From contig BJGV01000010.1 of the NCBI GenBank assembly GCA_014190895.1, forward strand, positions 1 through 48,685: 48,685 nt of DNA, given 5' to 3'. The notes under the pieces are model-generated. The model was not told the origin of the DNA. It was given only the letters and a program-made list of their open reading frames with translations, and searched no databases. The translations under genes and the position numbers were made by a program. Source of the stretch: Nitrosomonadaceae bacterium (GTDB lineage: Bacteria; Pseudomonadota; Gammaproteobacteria; Burkholderiales; Nitrosomonadaceae). Of the stretch, positions 1 through 8,236 are shown one piece after another; position 1 is the stretch's first letter, and each line of letters starts with the position of its first letter.

Positions 1-122
1 ACAATGTTTCGGTAACAGTCAGCTTGATTGCACCAATTGCAATGGAAGAAGGTTTACGTTTCGCTATTCGTGAGGGTGGTAGGACTGTTGGAGCGGGCGT
101 GGTGGCTAAGGTTATTGAGTAA
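1..122 (+). CDS. tuf: Elongation factor Tu, C-terminal end (partial)
   Basis: Only the last 39 codons are inside the window, read in frame from base 3 to the TAA at 120-122. The translation contains [17 protein letters not shown] and ends [10 protein letters not shown], the typical C-terminus of EF-Tu, the GTPase that delivers aminoacyl-tRNA to the ribosome. The 5' part lies upstream of the window. Followed by tRNA-Trp and secE, this is the tufB-type copy that precedes secE-nusG in many proteobacteria; whether a second tuf exists cannot be seen. Confidence 0.95.
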   Translation, partial: NVSVTVSLIAPIAMEEGLRFAIREGGRTVGAGVVAKVIE

Positions 123-156
123 CGATAGGATTCTGGGGGGAGTGAGCGTAGTGAGA

Positions 157-210
157 AAGGGGTGAAGTTTCGTGTTTCTACACTTAACAACCCCCTTATA
201 TATTTTTTCG
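157..210 (+). terminator. Possible terminator after tuf
   Basis: AAGGGG (157-162) can pair with CCCCTT (192-197), enclosing an inner GTGT/ACAC hairpin (172-175 with 180-183). A run of six T residues follows at about 203-208. The stem is interrupted, so this is a modest candidate. It lies between tuf and tRNA-Trp. Confidence 0.35.
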
Positions 211-236
211 ACCCTGTTGGTTCTTGAAAGAGATAT

Positions 237-312
237 AGGCCAGTAGCTCAATTGGCAGAGCGTCGGTCTCCAAAACCGAAGGTTGGGGGTTCGATGCCCT
301 CCTGGCCTGCCA
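237..312 (+). tRNA. trpT: tRNA-Trp (anticodon CCA)
   Basis: A 76-base cloverleaf. Acceptor arms AGGCCAG (237-243) and CTGGCCT (302-308) pair perfectly, with discriminator G309 and an encoded CCA tail (310-312). The anticodon loop reads CTCCAAA with anticodon CCA, and the T loop has GGTTCGA. Its place just upstream of secE matches the tRNA-Trp-secE-nusG order common in proteobacteria. Confidence 0.97.
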
Positions 313-422
313 GAAAAACTCTAATGAGAGTTGGTGCAGGGGTACTACATTACTGATAGATGTAGACTTTCTAATATTGCAAATATGTGGATTGACGAAG
401 ATTAAGGGTGGAGTGGGGCAAA

Positions 423-767
423 GTGGATAAGATTAAATTTGGAATAGCCCTTCTTTTGATGACAACGGGTATTGCTGGCTTTTATTACCTGCGTGATAGC
501 GCTATGGTAATTCGGGTAATTTCTGTACTTTCAGGTTTCATTTTAGCGGTTACGGTAGCCTGGTTCACTGAGCACGGTAAACAGTTTTATGCATTTAGCA
601 GGGAATCCTCAGAAGAAACAAAGAAAGTAGTGTGGCCTAGTCAGAAGGAAACAATTCAGATGACCGGTATTGTATTTGCGTTTGTTGTAGTGATGGCCAT
701 ATTTTTATGGATGGTGGATGCCAGCCTATTGCTAGCAGTGAAGTATTTGATGGAGCAGAACGGGTAA
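423..767 (+). CDS. secE: Preprotein translocase subunit SecE
   Basis: SecE is an essential subunit of the SecYEG channel in the inner membrane and clamps the two halves of SecY. The 114-residue product has three hydrophobic segments (about residues 6-24, 28-49 and 80-105), as in the longer proteobacterial SecE. It also has the conserved cytoplasmic motif with [16 protein letters not shown] just before the last helix. The start is set by the ribosome site: GTG at 423 has GGAG (410-413) nine bases upstream and begins MDKIKF. An in-frame GTG at 408 would add five residues but has a weak site. The TAA stop overlaps the nusG ATG by one base, so the two genes are translationally coupled. Confidence 0.95.
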   Translation: MDKIKFGIALLLMTTGIAGFYYLRDSAMVIRVISVLSGFILAVTVAWFTEHGKQFYAFSRESSEETKKVVWPSQKETIQMTGIVFAFVVVMAIFLWMVDASLLLAVKYLMEQNG

Positions 768-1300
768 TGGATAAAAAATGGTTTGTAGTTCATGCTTATT
801 CTGGTTTTGAGAAAAATGTGTTACGCGCATTACAGGAAAGAATTCAACGTGCTGGCATGCAGGATAAATTTGGACAAATACTGGTGCCGGTAGAAGAAGT
901 AATTGAAATGAAGAATGGTCAAAAAAGTATCAGCGAAAGAAAACTTTTTCCAGGATACGTTTTGGTAGAAATGGAGATGACTAATGAAACATGGCACTTA
1001 GTCAGTAGTACTGCTAAAGTTACTGGATTTGTAGGTGGTTCGGCTATGAAACCAACTCCAATTAGCGCAAAAGAAGTAGAAAATATTCTTTTACAAATTC
1101 GAGAGGGCGTAGAGAAACCAAAACCTAAAATTCTTTTTGAGTCAGGTGAAGCAATACGGGTTAAAGAAGGCCCATTTACAGATTTTCATGGCAATGTAGA
1201 AAGTGTTAACTATGAAAAAAGCAAAATTAAGGTATCGGTTTCTATTTTTGGTCGACCAACTCCAGTCGAGTTAGATTTCAGTCAAGTTGAGAAATCCTAA
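767..1300 (+). CDS. nusG: Transcription termination/antitermination protein NusG
   Basis: NusG binds the clamp of elongating RNA polymerase, reduces pausing, supports Rho and links polymerase to the leading ribosome. The 177-residue product begins [16 protein letters not shown], the start of the NGN domain (about residues 1-115). It ends in a KOW domain with [19 protein letters not shown] (about 125-145). The ATG at 767 shares its A with the secE stop codon. A longer in-frame start at 707 would lie inside secE and is rejected because family members begin at this Met. secE-nusG forms a tight pair; rplK follows after a 117-base leader. Confidence 0.97.
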   Translation: MDKKWFVVHAYSGFEKNVLRALQERIQRAGMQDKFGQILVPVEEVIEMKNGQKSISERKLFPGYVLVEMEMTNETWHLVSSTAKVTGFVGGSAMKPTPISAKEVENILLQIREGVEKPKPKILFESGEAIRVKEGPFTDFHGNVESVNYEKSKIKVSVSIFGRPTPVELDFSQVEKS

Positions 1301-1380
1301 GATGAGAGATAGGGCAGTTTTTTATTTAATTAAATAATTTTTTCATATCGCAAAATTTTTTTAATAAAAAAGGGGAGAGC

Positions 1381-1400
1381 GTACTAACGTTCGTTTGTAC
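1381..1400 (+). promoter_or_regulatory. Leader hairpin upstream of rplK
   Basis: GTACTAACG (1381-1389) and CGTTTGTAC (1392-1400) form a 9-base stem with one T-T mismatch and a TT loop. It ends eight bases before the AGGGGA ribosome site of rplK. In E. coli, free L1 represses rplK-rplA by binding the leader mRNA. This hairpin is in the right place for such a control site, but I cannot show that it resembles the L1 site on 23S rRNA. Confidence 0.4.
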
Positions 1401-1417
1401 CCAACAGGGGAATTATC

Positions 1418-1849
1418 GTGGCAAAGAAAATAGTTGGCTATATAAAGCTACAGGTGCCGGCAGGCAAAGCAAATCCTAGTCCACCTATTGGCCCAGCGCT
1501 GGGCCAACGAGGTCTAAATATTATGGAGTTTTGTAAAGCATTTAATGCCGTTACTCAGAAAATGGAAACAGGTTTACCTGTGCCGGTAGTGATTACCGCT
1601 TACGCCGATAAAAGCTTTACTTTTATTATGAAAACGACGCCTGCAACGGCGTTAATTAAAAAAGCAGCAGGAATTACAAAAGGCAGTCCTAGACCTCACA
1701 GTGATAAAGTGGGGAGGCTAACCCGTAAACAAGCAGAAGAAATTGCTACAGCAAAAATGCCAGATTTAACTGCTGCAGATATGGATGCAGCAGTTCGTAC
1801 TATTGCTGGTAGTGCCCGTAGTATGGGCATAGAGGTTGAGGGTATATAA
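1418..1849 (+). CDS. rplK: 50S ribosomal protein L11
   Basis: L11 binds the GTPase-associated region of 23S rRNA and helps elongation and release factors and the stringent response (RelA). The 143-residue product is full length. It has the N-terminal motif [20 protein letters not shown] and the C-terminal rRNA-binding domain with AAGITKGSP. It begins at GTG with AGGGGA about five bases upstream. rplA starts one base after the stop codon. Confidence 0.98.
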   Translation: MAKKIVGYIKLQVPAGKANPSPPIGPALGQRGLNIMEFCKAFNAVTQKMETGLPVPVVITAYADKSFTFIMKTTPATALIKKAAGITKGSPRPHSDKVGRLTRKQAEEIATAKMPDLTAADMDAAVRTIAGSARSMGIEVEGI

Positions 1850-1850
1850 C

Positions 1851-2546
1851 ATGACATACACATCTAAACGTTTCAAAGAGATAGCCGGAAAAATAGATCG
1901 AAGCAAGACATATGCAATGTCAGATGCGCTTAAAATTATCAAGGAAACGGCTACTGCAAAATTTGATGAGTCAGTTGACTTAGCTGTGAACCTAGGCATA
2001 GATGCAAAAAAATCAGATCAAACTGTGCGTGGTTCGGTGGTACTGCCTGCAGGTACGGGCAAAATTGTACGCGTAGCTGTTTTTGCTCAGGGTGATAAAG
2101 CTAAGGAAGCTACCGCTGCGGGTGCTGATATTGTTGGATTTGAAGATCTGGCTGAACAAGTTAAGTTGGGTAATATTAATTTTGATGTAGTTATTGCGAG
2201 CCCTGATGCCATGCGTATTGTTGGGCAATTAGGACAAATACTTGGTCCGCGTGGGCTGATGCCGAATCCTAAAGTGGGCACGGTAACTTCAGATGTTGTG
2301 GGTGCGGTCAAGAATGCTAAAGCTGGTCAAGTTCAATACCGTGCCGACAAAGCTGGCATAGTCCAATGTACTATCGGCCGAGCATCGTTTAGCACGGATG
2401 CCCTGAAACAAAATATGCTGGCATTGATAGATGCGCTTAATAAATCTAAGCCTGCCACATCTAAAGGGGTTTATCTGAAAAAAGTAGCCGTCTCTAGCAC
2501 GATGGGAATTGGCATTCGAGTAGACCAGTCTACTCTGACGCAATAG
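1851..2546 (+). CDS. rplA: 50S ribosomal protein L1
   Basis: L1 forms the mobile L1 stalk that helps release deacylated tRNA from the E site, and in many bacteria represses its own rplK-rplA mRNA. The 231-residue product carries the signature [14 protein letters not shown] and the flanking two-domain fold. The ATG at 1851 follows the rplK stop by one base; an upstream in-frame start at 1836 would run into rplK and is unlikely. The gene ends the rplKA unit, and a 398-base spacer separates it from rplJ. Confidence 0.98.
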   Translation: MTYTSKRFKEIAGKIDRSKTYAMSDALKIIKETATAKFDESVDLAVNLGIDAKKSDQTVRGSVVLPAGTGKIVRVAVFAQGDKAKEATAAGADIVGFEDLAEQVKLGNINFDVVIASPDAMRIVGQLGQILGPRGLMPNPKVGTVTSDVVGAVKNAKAGQVQYRADKAGIVQCTIGRASFSTDALKQNMLALIDALNKSKPATSKGVYLKKVAVSSTMGIGIRVDQSTLTQ

Positions 2547-2577
2547 AAATTTAAGATAATTTTTTAAGAACTTTGTT

Positions 2578-2610
2578 CTGCTAGATGTTCATATTTATTT
2601 AGTCTAGTAG
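2578..2610 (+). other. Hairpin downstream of rplA
   Basis: CTGCTAGA (2578-2585) pairs with TCTAGTAG (2603-2610), with one G-U pair, around a 17-base loop. No T run follows, so it is a weak candidate for an RNA end or processing site after rplKA. The rest of 2611-2777 shows no ORF or clear structure. Confidence 0.3.
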
Positions 2611-2777
2611 AGTTGTCAAAGACCGTTGGAGATTTTAGGTGTACGAAGGGTAAAGGCGTGTAGAAGCTGTATTAAAAAACGTTCTCTATCATGTTGTTTA
2701 TAGTCACTTAGAAACTTAATTGCAAAATTGTAAAAGAAGGAAATTTTTTAAGTTAGGAGTTTATGCATTACATACCC

Positions 2778-2799
2778 TTGACTTTTAATTTGTTACAAT
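2778..2799 (+). promoter_or_regulatory. Candidate rplJL promoter
   Basis: An extended -10 motif, TG-T-TACAAT (2791-2799), lies in AT-rich DNA about 145 bases before rplJ. A TTGACT at 2778-2783 is present but only 10 bases from the -10, too close to act as its -35. The extended -10 alone could suffice. A separate rplJL promoter with a long leader is the rule in E. coli. Confidence 0.4.
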
Positions 2800-2805
2800 T
2801 TTTAG

Positions 2806-2944
2806 CGTCCAACGCAGATGGCGTATCTAAAAAAGGTGAGTTAGTTTCCTAATTTTTAGATCGCGTGTTCGCGATGTTAGGATGAAGTGCAGAAACTGTT
2901 CGACACTGTAAACTTAACTCGCATATAACCAACGGGAGTTTATT
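2806..2944 (+). promoter_or_regulatory. rplJ leader, probable L10 autoregulation region
   Basis: The probable transcribed leader contains an ACGC/GCGT hairpin near 2813-2825. It also has a two-part stem: CCTAA (2848-2852) with TTAGG (2877-2881), an asymmetric internal loop, and then a perfect ATCGCG/CGCGAT stem (2860-2865 with 2870-2875) with loop TGTT. An asymmetric internal loop in a leader stem is what the known L10-(L7/L12) mRNA target, a kink-turn element, looks like. Function is inferred from position and shape. Confidence 0.5.
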
Positions 2945-3469
2945 TTGAGTCTTAATCTTGAAGAGAAGAAAGCAGTAGTTGCTGAAGTTAGTGCTCAAAT
3001 AGCGGAAGCACAAGCAATTATTATTGCAGAGTACCGGGGTCTTGAAGTGGAAAAAATGACTCAGTTACGGGCTAAAGCACGTCAGTCCGGGATTTATTTT
3101 AAGGTACTGAAGAACTCGCTTGCGCGAAGAGCGGTTGCGGATACGTCATTTTCTGTACTTTCTGCACACATGGTTGGTGTTCTTGCTTATGGTATTGGAA
3201 CTGATCCAGTGGCGGTAGCCAAGATCCTGCATGAGTTTGCTAAGAGTAATGACAAATTTGTAATTAAAGCAGGTGCAATGGCTAATTTCTTGATGTCTCA
3301 TCAAGAAATTACAAAGCTCGCTACTTTACCGAGTCGCGAAGAGTTGTTGTCAGAACTTTTAGGCACAATGCAAGCGCCAATTGTCGGTTTTGTGCGAACA
3401 CTTAACGAAGTCCCGGCAAGATTTGTACGTAGTCTTGCCGCTGTACTCGATCAAAAACAGAGTATTTAA
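2945..3469 (+). CDS. rplJ: 50S ribosomal protein L10
   Basis: L10 anchors the L7/L12 dimers to the ribosome and, as the L10-L7/L12 complex, represses its own mRNA in E. coli. The 174-residue product has the N-terminal domain starting [14 protein letters not shown], the motif QARQ-like [20 protein letters not shown], and a C-terminal helix that binds L7/L12. It begins with the uncommon start codon TTG; GGGAG seven bases upstream supports it. rplL follows after 70 bases. Confidence 0.97.
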   Translation: MSLNLEEKKAVVAEVSAQIAEAQAIIIAEYRGLEVEKMTQLRAKARQSGIYFKVLKNSLARRAVADTSFSVLSAHMVGVLAYGIGTDPVAVAKILHEFAKSNDKFVIKAGAMANFLMSHQEITKLATLPSREELLSELLGTMQAPIVGFVRTLNEVPARFVRSLAAVLDQKQSI

Positions 3470-3539
3470 TTTGTTATAAGAATAGAAATTTAACGACCCA
3501 GAATTGGTGTAATAAATTTAAACTTATTAGGAGAGAATT

Positions 3540-3911
3540 ATGGCCGTAGCTAAATCAGAAATTTTAGATTCAATTGCCAGCATGACAGTATTAGAACTTT
3601 CTCAGTTGATCAAAGAAATGGAAGAGAAATTCGGTGTTTCTGCCGCTGCTGCAACCGTTTCGGTGGCCGCCCCTGCTGCTGCTGCTGCTGCTGAAGAACA
3701 AACTGAATTTTCTGTGCTCTTGACTGCTGCAGGCGCAAGCAAAGTTAACGTGATAAAAGTTGTGCGTTCAGTCACTGGCCTTGGTTTGAAAGAGGCAAAG
3801 GATTTGGTAGATGGTGCGCCCAAGATAGTTAAAGAAGGAATTAGTAAAGCCGATTCAGAAGTCATTCAAAAACAACTTATTGAAGCTGGTGCAACTTGCG
3901 AGATTAAGTAA
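3540..3911 (+). CDS. rplL: 50S ribosomal protein L7/L12
   Basis: L7/L12 is the multi-copy flexible stalk protein that recruits and activates translational GTPases. The 123-residue product has an N-terminal dimerisation domain and an Ala-rich hinge (about residues 37-53). The conserved C-terminal domain has [20 protein letters not shown] and [12 protein letters not shown]. The ATG at 3540 follows AGGAGAG. A hairpin between it and rpoB probably lowers rpoBC transcription relative to rplJL. Confidence 0.98.
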   Translation: MAVAKSEILDSIASMTVLELSQLIKEMEEKFGVSAAAATVSVAAPAAAAAAEEQTEFSVLLTAAGASKVNVIKVVRSVTGLGLKEAKDLVDGAPKIVKEGISKADSEVIQKQLIEAGATCEIK

Positions 3912-3929
3912 ATAGTGATGTAAGTAGAT

Positions 3930-3964
3930 AAACTAGCGGTATGAAGCATGCCGCTAGTTTTAAT
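3930..3964 (+). terminator. rplL-rpoB intergenic terminator/attenuator
   Basis: AAACTAGCGG (3930-3939) pairs perfectly with CCGCTAGTTT (3951-3960), and the stem can extend inward. A short T-rich tail follows. A partial terminator at this place is well known in E. coli, where it sets the ratio of stalk proteins to polymerase subunits. The short T run suggests partial rather than full termination. Confidence 0.65.
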
Positions 3965-4057
3965 TATTGAATATTTTAATTCTCGTTTACCTGTGATATT
4001 GGATGTGAAACATATTAGTTAGAAACAGAAATTTTGTTTTCTGCCCTCGGAGATTTT

Positions 4058-7000
4058 ATGAGCTATTCGTTTACAGAGAAAAAACGCATTCGTAAGAGCT
4101 TTGCTAAGCGTGCCAGCGTTTTACCAATTCCTTTTCTTCTTGCTACCCAGCTTGAATCGTACGCGGCTTTTTTACAAGCACAGGTTCCAGCTTCTCAAAG
4201 GGTTGATCAGGGATTGCAATTGGCATTTAAGTCCATCTTTCCAATTGAGAGCCATTCCAAAAACGCCCACCTTGATTTTATTAGCTATGTGCTTGGAGTT
4301 CCTCCATTCGATGTAAAAGAATGTCAGCAACGCGGACTCACCTATGCTTCTCCGCTACGCGCCAGAGTGCGATTAACAATTATGGATAAAGAGGCGTCCA
4401 AACCGACAACAAAAGAAATCAGGGAGCAGGAAGTATACATGGGAGAAATTCCTTTAATGACAAATACCGGTTCATTTGTTATTAATGGCACTGAGCGTGT
4501 GATTGTGTCGCAGTTGCATCGTTCACCTGGTGTATTTTTTGAACATGATCGAGGTAAAACTCATTCTTCTGGAAAGTTACTTTTTTCTTCGCGCATTATT
4601 CCGTATCGTGGTTCTTGGCTTGATTTTGAGTTTGATCCTAAGGATTGTATTTATTTCCGAGTAGATCGCCGCCGTAAAATGCCAATTACCATACTGCTAA
4701 AAGCTATAGGTTATACATCGGAACAGATTCTTGCGGGTTTTTTCTCATTTGATGTTTTTCATTTATCTAAGAAAGGTATTCAGTTTGAATTGATCCCAGA
4801 ACGTCTACGTGGAGATATCGCGCGCTTTGATATCGTTAACAAAAGTGGCAAAATTATTATTCAAAAAGACAAACGGATTACTATCAAACATATTCGTGAA
4901 TTGGAGCAAGGAGGTATTGAGAAAATTTCTGCACCAGAAGATTTTTTGTTGGGACGAGTTCTAGGTCACAATATAGTAGACAAAGAAACAGGCGAGTTCA
5001 TAGCTTTAGCTAATGACGAAATAACAGAGATTTTGTTTACCAGATTGCGTGAAGCTAACATTGAAAAATTTTATACTATTTACACTAATGATCTTGATCA
5101 AGGCGCATACATATCCCAAACATTACGGATAGATGAGACCGTTGATCAACTTACCGCTCAAACAGCAATTTACCGTATGATGCGCCCCGGCGAACCTCCG
5201 ACTGAGGAATCTGTGAAGTCACTATTCGGCGGATTATTTTATACCCCAGAACGTTATGACCTATCAGAAGTGGGACGGATGAAATTTAATCGTCGCGTGG
5301 GGAAAGTTGAGTTGACTGGCGCCACTATTTTATCGAATGAAGACATTATTGCTGTTATTAAAATTTTAGTGGATCTGCGCAATGGACGTGGTGAGATAGA
5401 TGATATTGATCATCTCGGTAATCGTCGTGTGCGTTATGTTGGCGAACTGGCAGAGAATCAATTTCGTTCTGGTTTAATTAGAGTTGAGAGGGCGGTAAAG
5501 GAGCGTTTAAATCAAGCAGAATCAGAGAATCTTATGCCACATGATTTAATTAACGCTAAACCAGTATCTGCAGCAGTGCGTGAGTTTTTTGGTTCAAGTC
5601 AACTGTCTCAATTTATGGATCAAACTAACCCGCTATCTGAAATTACCCATAAACGTCGTATTTCTGCTCTTGGGCCAGGTGGTCTGACACGTGAACGCGC
5701 AGGTTTTGAGGTGCGTGATGTACATCCAACTCACTATGGCCGATTGTGTCCGATTGAGACTCCAGAAGGCCCTAATATTGGCCTTATTAATTCACTTGCT
5801 ATTTACGCCCGAACCAATAGATACGGTTTTATGGAGACCCCTTACCGCAAGGTAAGAAACAGAAAAGTGACTGACGAGATTGATTATCTCTCAGCTATTG
5901 AGGAAGGACAATATATTATTGCGCAAGCGAACGCAGATTTGGATCGTTACAGTAAATTTGTCGATGATATTGTTTCTTGTCGTCATAAGAATGAGTTTGC
6001 TTTGATAACATCAGATCGTATCGAGTATATGGATGTAGCACCAGCACAAATTGTGTCGGTAGCGGCCTCGTTGATCCCATTTCTGGAGCATGATGACGCT
6101 AATCGTGCATTAATGGGTTCAAATATGCAACGTCAAGCCGTACCTTGTTTACGTGCCGAGAAGTCATTAGTGGGTACGGGTATTGAGCGTGTAGTAGCTG
6201 TAGATTCTGGTACCGCAGTACAGGCAATACGGGCTGGTGTTGTTGATTATGTAGACGCAGGGCGTATTGTAGTGAGAGTCCATGACGTAGAGACGCGTGT
6301 TGGCGAGATTGGTGTAGACATTTATAATCTAACTAAGTATACCCGCTCTAATCAGAATACTAATATAAACCAACGTCCGTTAGTAAAAATAGGAGATATT
6401 ATTGCCTGTGGTGACGTGGTTGCAGATGGCGCTTCCACCGATATGGGCGAACTAGCATTAGGGCAAAATATGCTGGTTGCATTTATGCCGTGGAATGGCT
6501 ACAACTTTGAGGATTCCATTCTTATTTCAGAACGTATTGTCTCGGAAGATCGGTTTACCTCTATTCATATTGAAGAGTTATCGGTAGTCAGTCGTGATAC
6601 CAAATTAGGGACTGAGGAGATCACCGGCGATATACCTAATTTGTCAGAGGGGCAACTTGGACGATTAGATGGTTCTGGTATTATTTATGTCGGCGCAGAG
6701 GTTGAGGCAGGTGATGTTTTAGTCGGTAAAGTGACGCCAAAAGGCGAAGTTCAGTTGACTCCAGAAGAAAAGCTTCTGCGTGCTATCTTTGGTGAAAAAG
6801 CTTCTGATGTAAAAGATACATCATTGCGCGTGCCATCAGGTATTTCCGGAACGGTCATTGATGTACAGGTATTCACTCGCGAAGGTATTGAGCGTGATAA
6901 ACGTGCTCAGCAGATCATTGATGATGAATTAAAGCGGTATAGAAAAGATTTGACAGATCAGATGCGAATTGTAGAGGCCGATGCATTCCAGCGCATTGAA

Positions 7001-8131
7001 CGACTACTAAAAGGTAAGGTAGCGACTGGTGGACCAAACAAACTTGTCAAGAATACACGTATCACCAAAGAGTATTTAGATGGCCTTGATCCACATCACT
7101 GGTTTGATATTAGATTGTCTAAAGAGGATACAAGCCTGCAATTAGAGGGAATAAAGGAAGTATTGACGCAGAAACGCAAAGCATTTGATGGTGCTTTTGA
7201 GGAGAAGAAAAAGAAACTCACCCAAGGAGATGCGCTGCTCCCTGGCGTACAAAAAATGGTTAAAGTTTATGTAGCAGTGAAGCGACGTTTGCAACCTGGA
7301 GATAAAATGGCAGGGCGTCATGGTAATAAAGGCGTGATTTCCAGAATTGTACCAGTTGAAGATATGCCATACATGGCCGATGGTACCCCAGTTGACGTTG
7401 TGTTGAATCCTTTAGGCGTGCCTTCGCGTATGAATGTTGGGCAGATACTTGAGATTCATTTAGGATGGGCGTCAAAGGGATTGGGAAAGAAGATTGCTGA
7501 TATGATTCATGCTCATAATAAAATAACTGAAATCAGAAAATTTTTAAATAAGATCTATAACAGTAGCGGCAAAAAAGAAGATATTGACTCGCTTGCCGAT
7601 GCAGAAATCTTAGACTTAGCTGAGAATTTAAAAGACGGCGTGCCTTTTGCTACGCCAGTTTTTGATGGCGCTACCGAGCATGAGATTAAAGACATGTTGG
7701 AACTTGCCGGTTTACCGCGATCCGGACAAATTAAGTTATTTGATGGAAGAACTGGGGAAGCTTTTGACCGCCCTGTTACGGTAGGTTACATGCATGTATT
7801 AAAATTGCATCATCTAGTGGATGACAAGATGCATGCGCGCTCTACTGGCCCATATAGTTTAGTAACTCAACAACCTTTGGGTGGTAAGGCTCAATTTGGG
7901 GGTCAACGATTTGGTGAGATGGAAGTGTGGGCTTTGGAAGCTTATGGTGCCGCATATACGCTGCAGGAAATGTTAACCGTGAAATCTGATGATGTGAATG
8001 GACGTACTAAGATATACGAAAGTATTGTCAAGGGCGATCATAAAATAGATGCTGGTATGCCAGAGTCATTCAACGTTTTGGTGAAAGAAATTCGTTCTCT
8101 GGGCATGGACATAGATTTGGATCGGCGTTAA
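4058..8131 (+). CDS. rpoB: DNA-directed RNA polymerase subunit beta
   Basis: The beta subunit forms one pincer of RNA polymerase and part of the active site. The 1357-residue product is full length for a proteobacterial RpoB. The rifampicin pocket starts near residue 512, with Asp521, His531 and Ser536 in the drug-sensitive wild-type pattern. [13 protein letters not shown] near residue 1083 is a conserved region close to the active centre. The C-terminal region with [20 protein letters not shown] is intact. The ATG at 4058 is chosen because GGAG lies seven bases upstream and the protein then begins [13 protein letters not shown] as in relatives; an ATG at 4034 would add eight residues. A 105-base gap with its own signals separates it from rpoC. 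Confidence 0.98.
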   Translation: MSYSFTEKKRIRKSFAKRASVLPIPFLLATQLESYAAFLQAQVPASQRVDQGLQLAFKSIFPIESHSKNAHLDFISYVLGVPPFDVKECQQRGLTYASPLRARVRLTIMDKEASKPTTKEIREQEVYMGEIPLMTNTGSFVINGTERVIVSQLHRSPGVFFEHDRGKTHSSGKLLFSSRIIPYRGSWLDFEFDPKDCIYFRVDRRRKMPITILLKAIGYTSEQILAGFFSFDVFHLSKKGIQFELIPERLRGDIARFDIVNKSGKIIIQKDKRITIKHIRELEQGGIEKISAPEDFLLGRVLGHNIVDKETGEFIALANDEITEILFTRLREANIEKFYTIYTNDLDQGAYISQTLRIDETVDQLTAQTAIYRMMRPGEPPTEESVKSLFGGLFYTPERYDLSEVGRMKFNRRVGKVELTGATILSNEDIIAVIKILVDLRNGRGEIDDIDHLGNRRVRYVGELAENQFRSGLIRVERAVKERLNQAESENLMPHDLINAKPVSAAVREFFGSSQLSQFMDQTNPLSEITHKRRISALGPGGLTRERAGFEVRDVHPTHYGRLCPIETPEGPNIGLINSLAIYARTNRYGFMETPYRKVRNRKVTDEIDYLSAIEEGQYIIAQANADLDRYSKFVDDIVSCRHKNEFALITSDRIEYMDVAPAQIVSVAASLIPFLEHDDANRALMGSNMQRQAVPCLRAEKSLVGTGIERVVAVDSGTAVQAIRAGVVDYVDAGRIVVRVHDVETRVGEIGVDIYNLTKYTRSNQNTNINQRPLVKIGDIIACGDVVADGASTDMGELALGQNMLVAFMPWNGYNFEDSILISERIVSEDRFTSIHIEELSVVSRDTKLGTEEITGDIPNLSEGQLGRLDGSGIIYVGAEVEAGDVLVGKVTPKGEVQLTPEEKLLRAIFGEKASDVKDTSLRVPSGISGTVIDVQVFTREGIERDKRAQQIIDDELKRYRKDLTDQMRIVEADAFQRIERLLKGKVATGGPNKLVKNTRITKEYLDGLDPHHWFDIRLSKEDTSLQLEGIKEVLTQKRKAFDGAFEEKKKKLTQGDALLPGVQKMVKVYVAVKRRLQPGDKMAGRHGNKGVISRIVPVEDMPYMADGTPVDVVLNPLGVPSRMNVGQILEIHLGWASKGLGKKIADMIHAHNKITEIRKFLNKIYNSSGKKEDIDSLADAEILDLAENLKDGVPFATPVFDGATEHEIKDMLELAGLPRSGQIKLFDGRTGEAFDRPVTVGYMHVLKLHHLVDDKMHARSTGPYSLVTQQPLGGKAQFGGQRFGEMEVWALEAYGAAYTLQEMLTVKSDDVNGRTKIYESIVKGDHKIDAGMPESFNVLVKEIRSLGMDIDLDRR

Positions 8132-8144
8132 TGATTTACGTTTT

Positions 8145-8183
8145 AAAAATGTAGAGAGCAGAAATCAGCTCTCTACATTTTTT
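8145..8183 (+). terminator. Strong intrinsic terminator between rpoB and rpoC
   Basis: The stem arms at 8145-8159 (AAAAATGTAGAGAGC) and 8168-8182 pair perfectly over 15 bases around an 8-base loop. The 3' arm ends in six T residues (8178-8183), giving the A-tract/T-tract form of a classic intrinsic terminator. It begins 14 bases after the rpoB stop. Such a strong terminator inside rpoBC is unusual and is followed by a promoter-like sequence. Confidence 0.75.
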
Positions 8184-8211
8184 GACCACTTGACTGAATT
8201 ATTTTTATATT
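8182..8211 (+). promoter_or_regulatory. Candidate rpoC promoter
   Basis: TTGACC (8182-8187), an 18-base spacer and TATATT (8206-8211) match the sigma-70 pattern well. It starts at the end of the rpoB terminator and ends 25 bases before the rpoC ATG. A start site near 8218 would leave a short leader with the AGGAG ribosome site. It could restore rpoC transcription after termination. Confidence 0.5.
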
Positions 8212-8236
8212 GATCCCTGATTAACAGGAGCAGAAA

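Noticed and set aside
54-251. 65-codon ORF on the minus strand
   Set aside because: It is antisense to the end of tuf and runs into tRNA-Trp; the product is low-complexity and has no family features.
1322-1343. 16-base palindrome TTATTTAATTAAATAA followed by T6 between nusG and rplK as a terminator
   Set aside because: The stem is made only of A-T pairs and has no loop room; more likely just AT-rich promoter-proximal DNA.
3602-3865. 87-codon minus-strand ORF opposite rplL
   Set aside because: It arises from the Ala-rich codons of rplL read backwards; rplL itself is certain.
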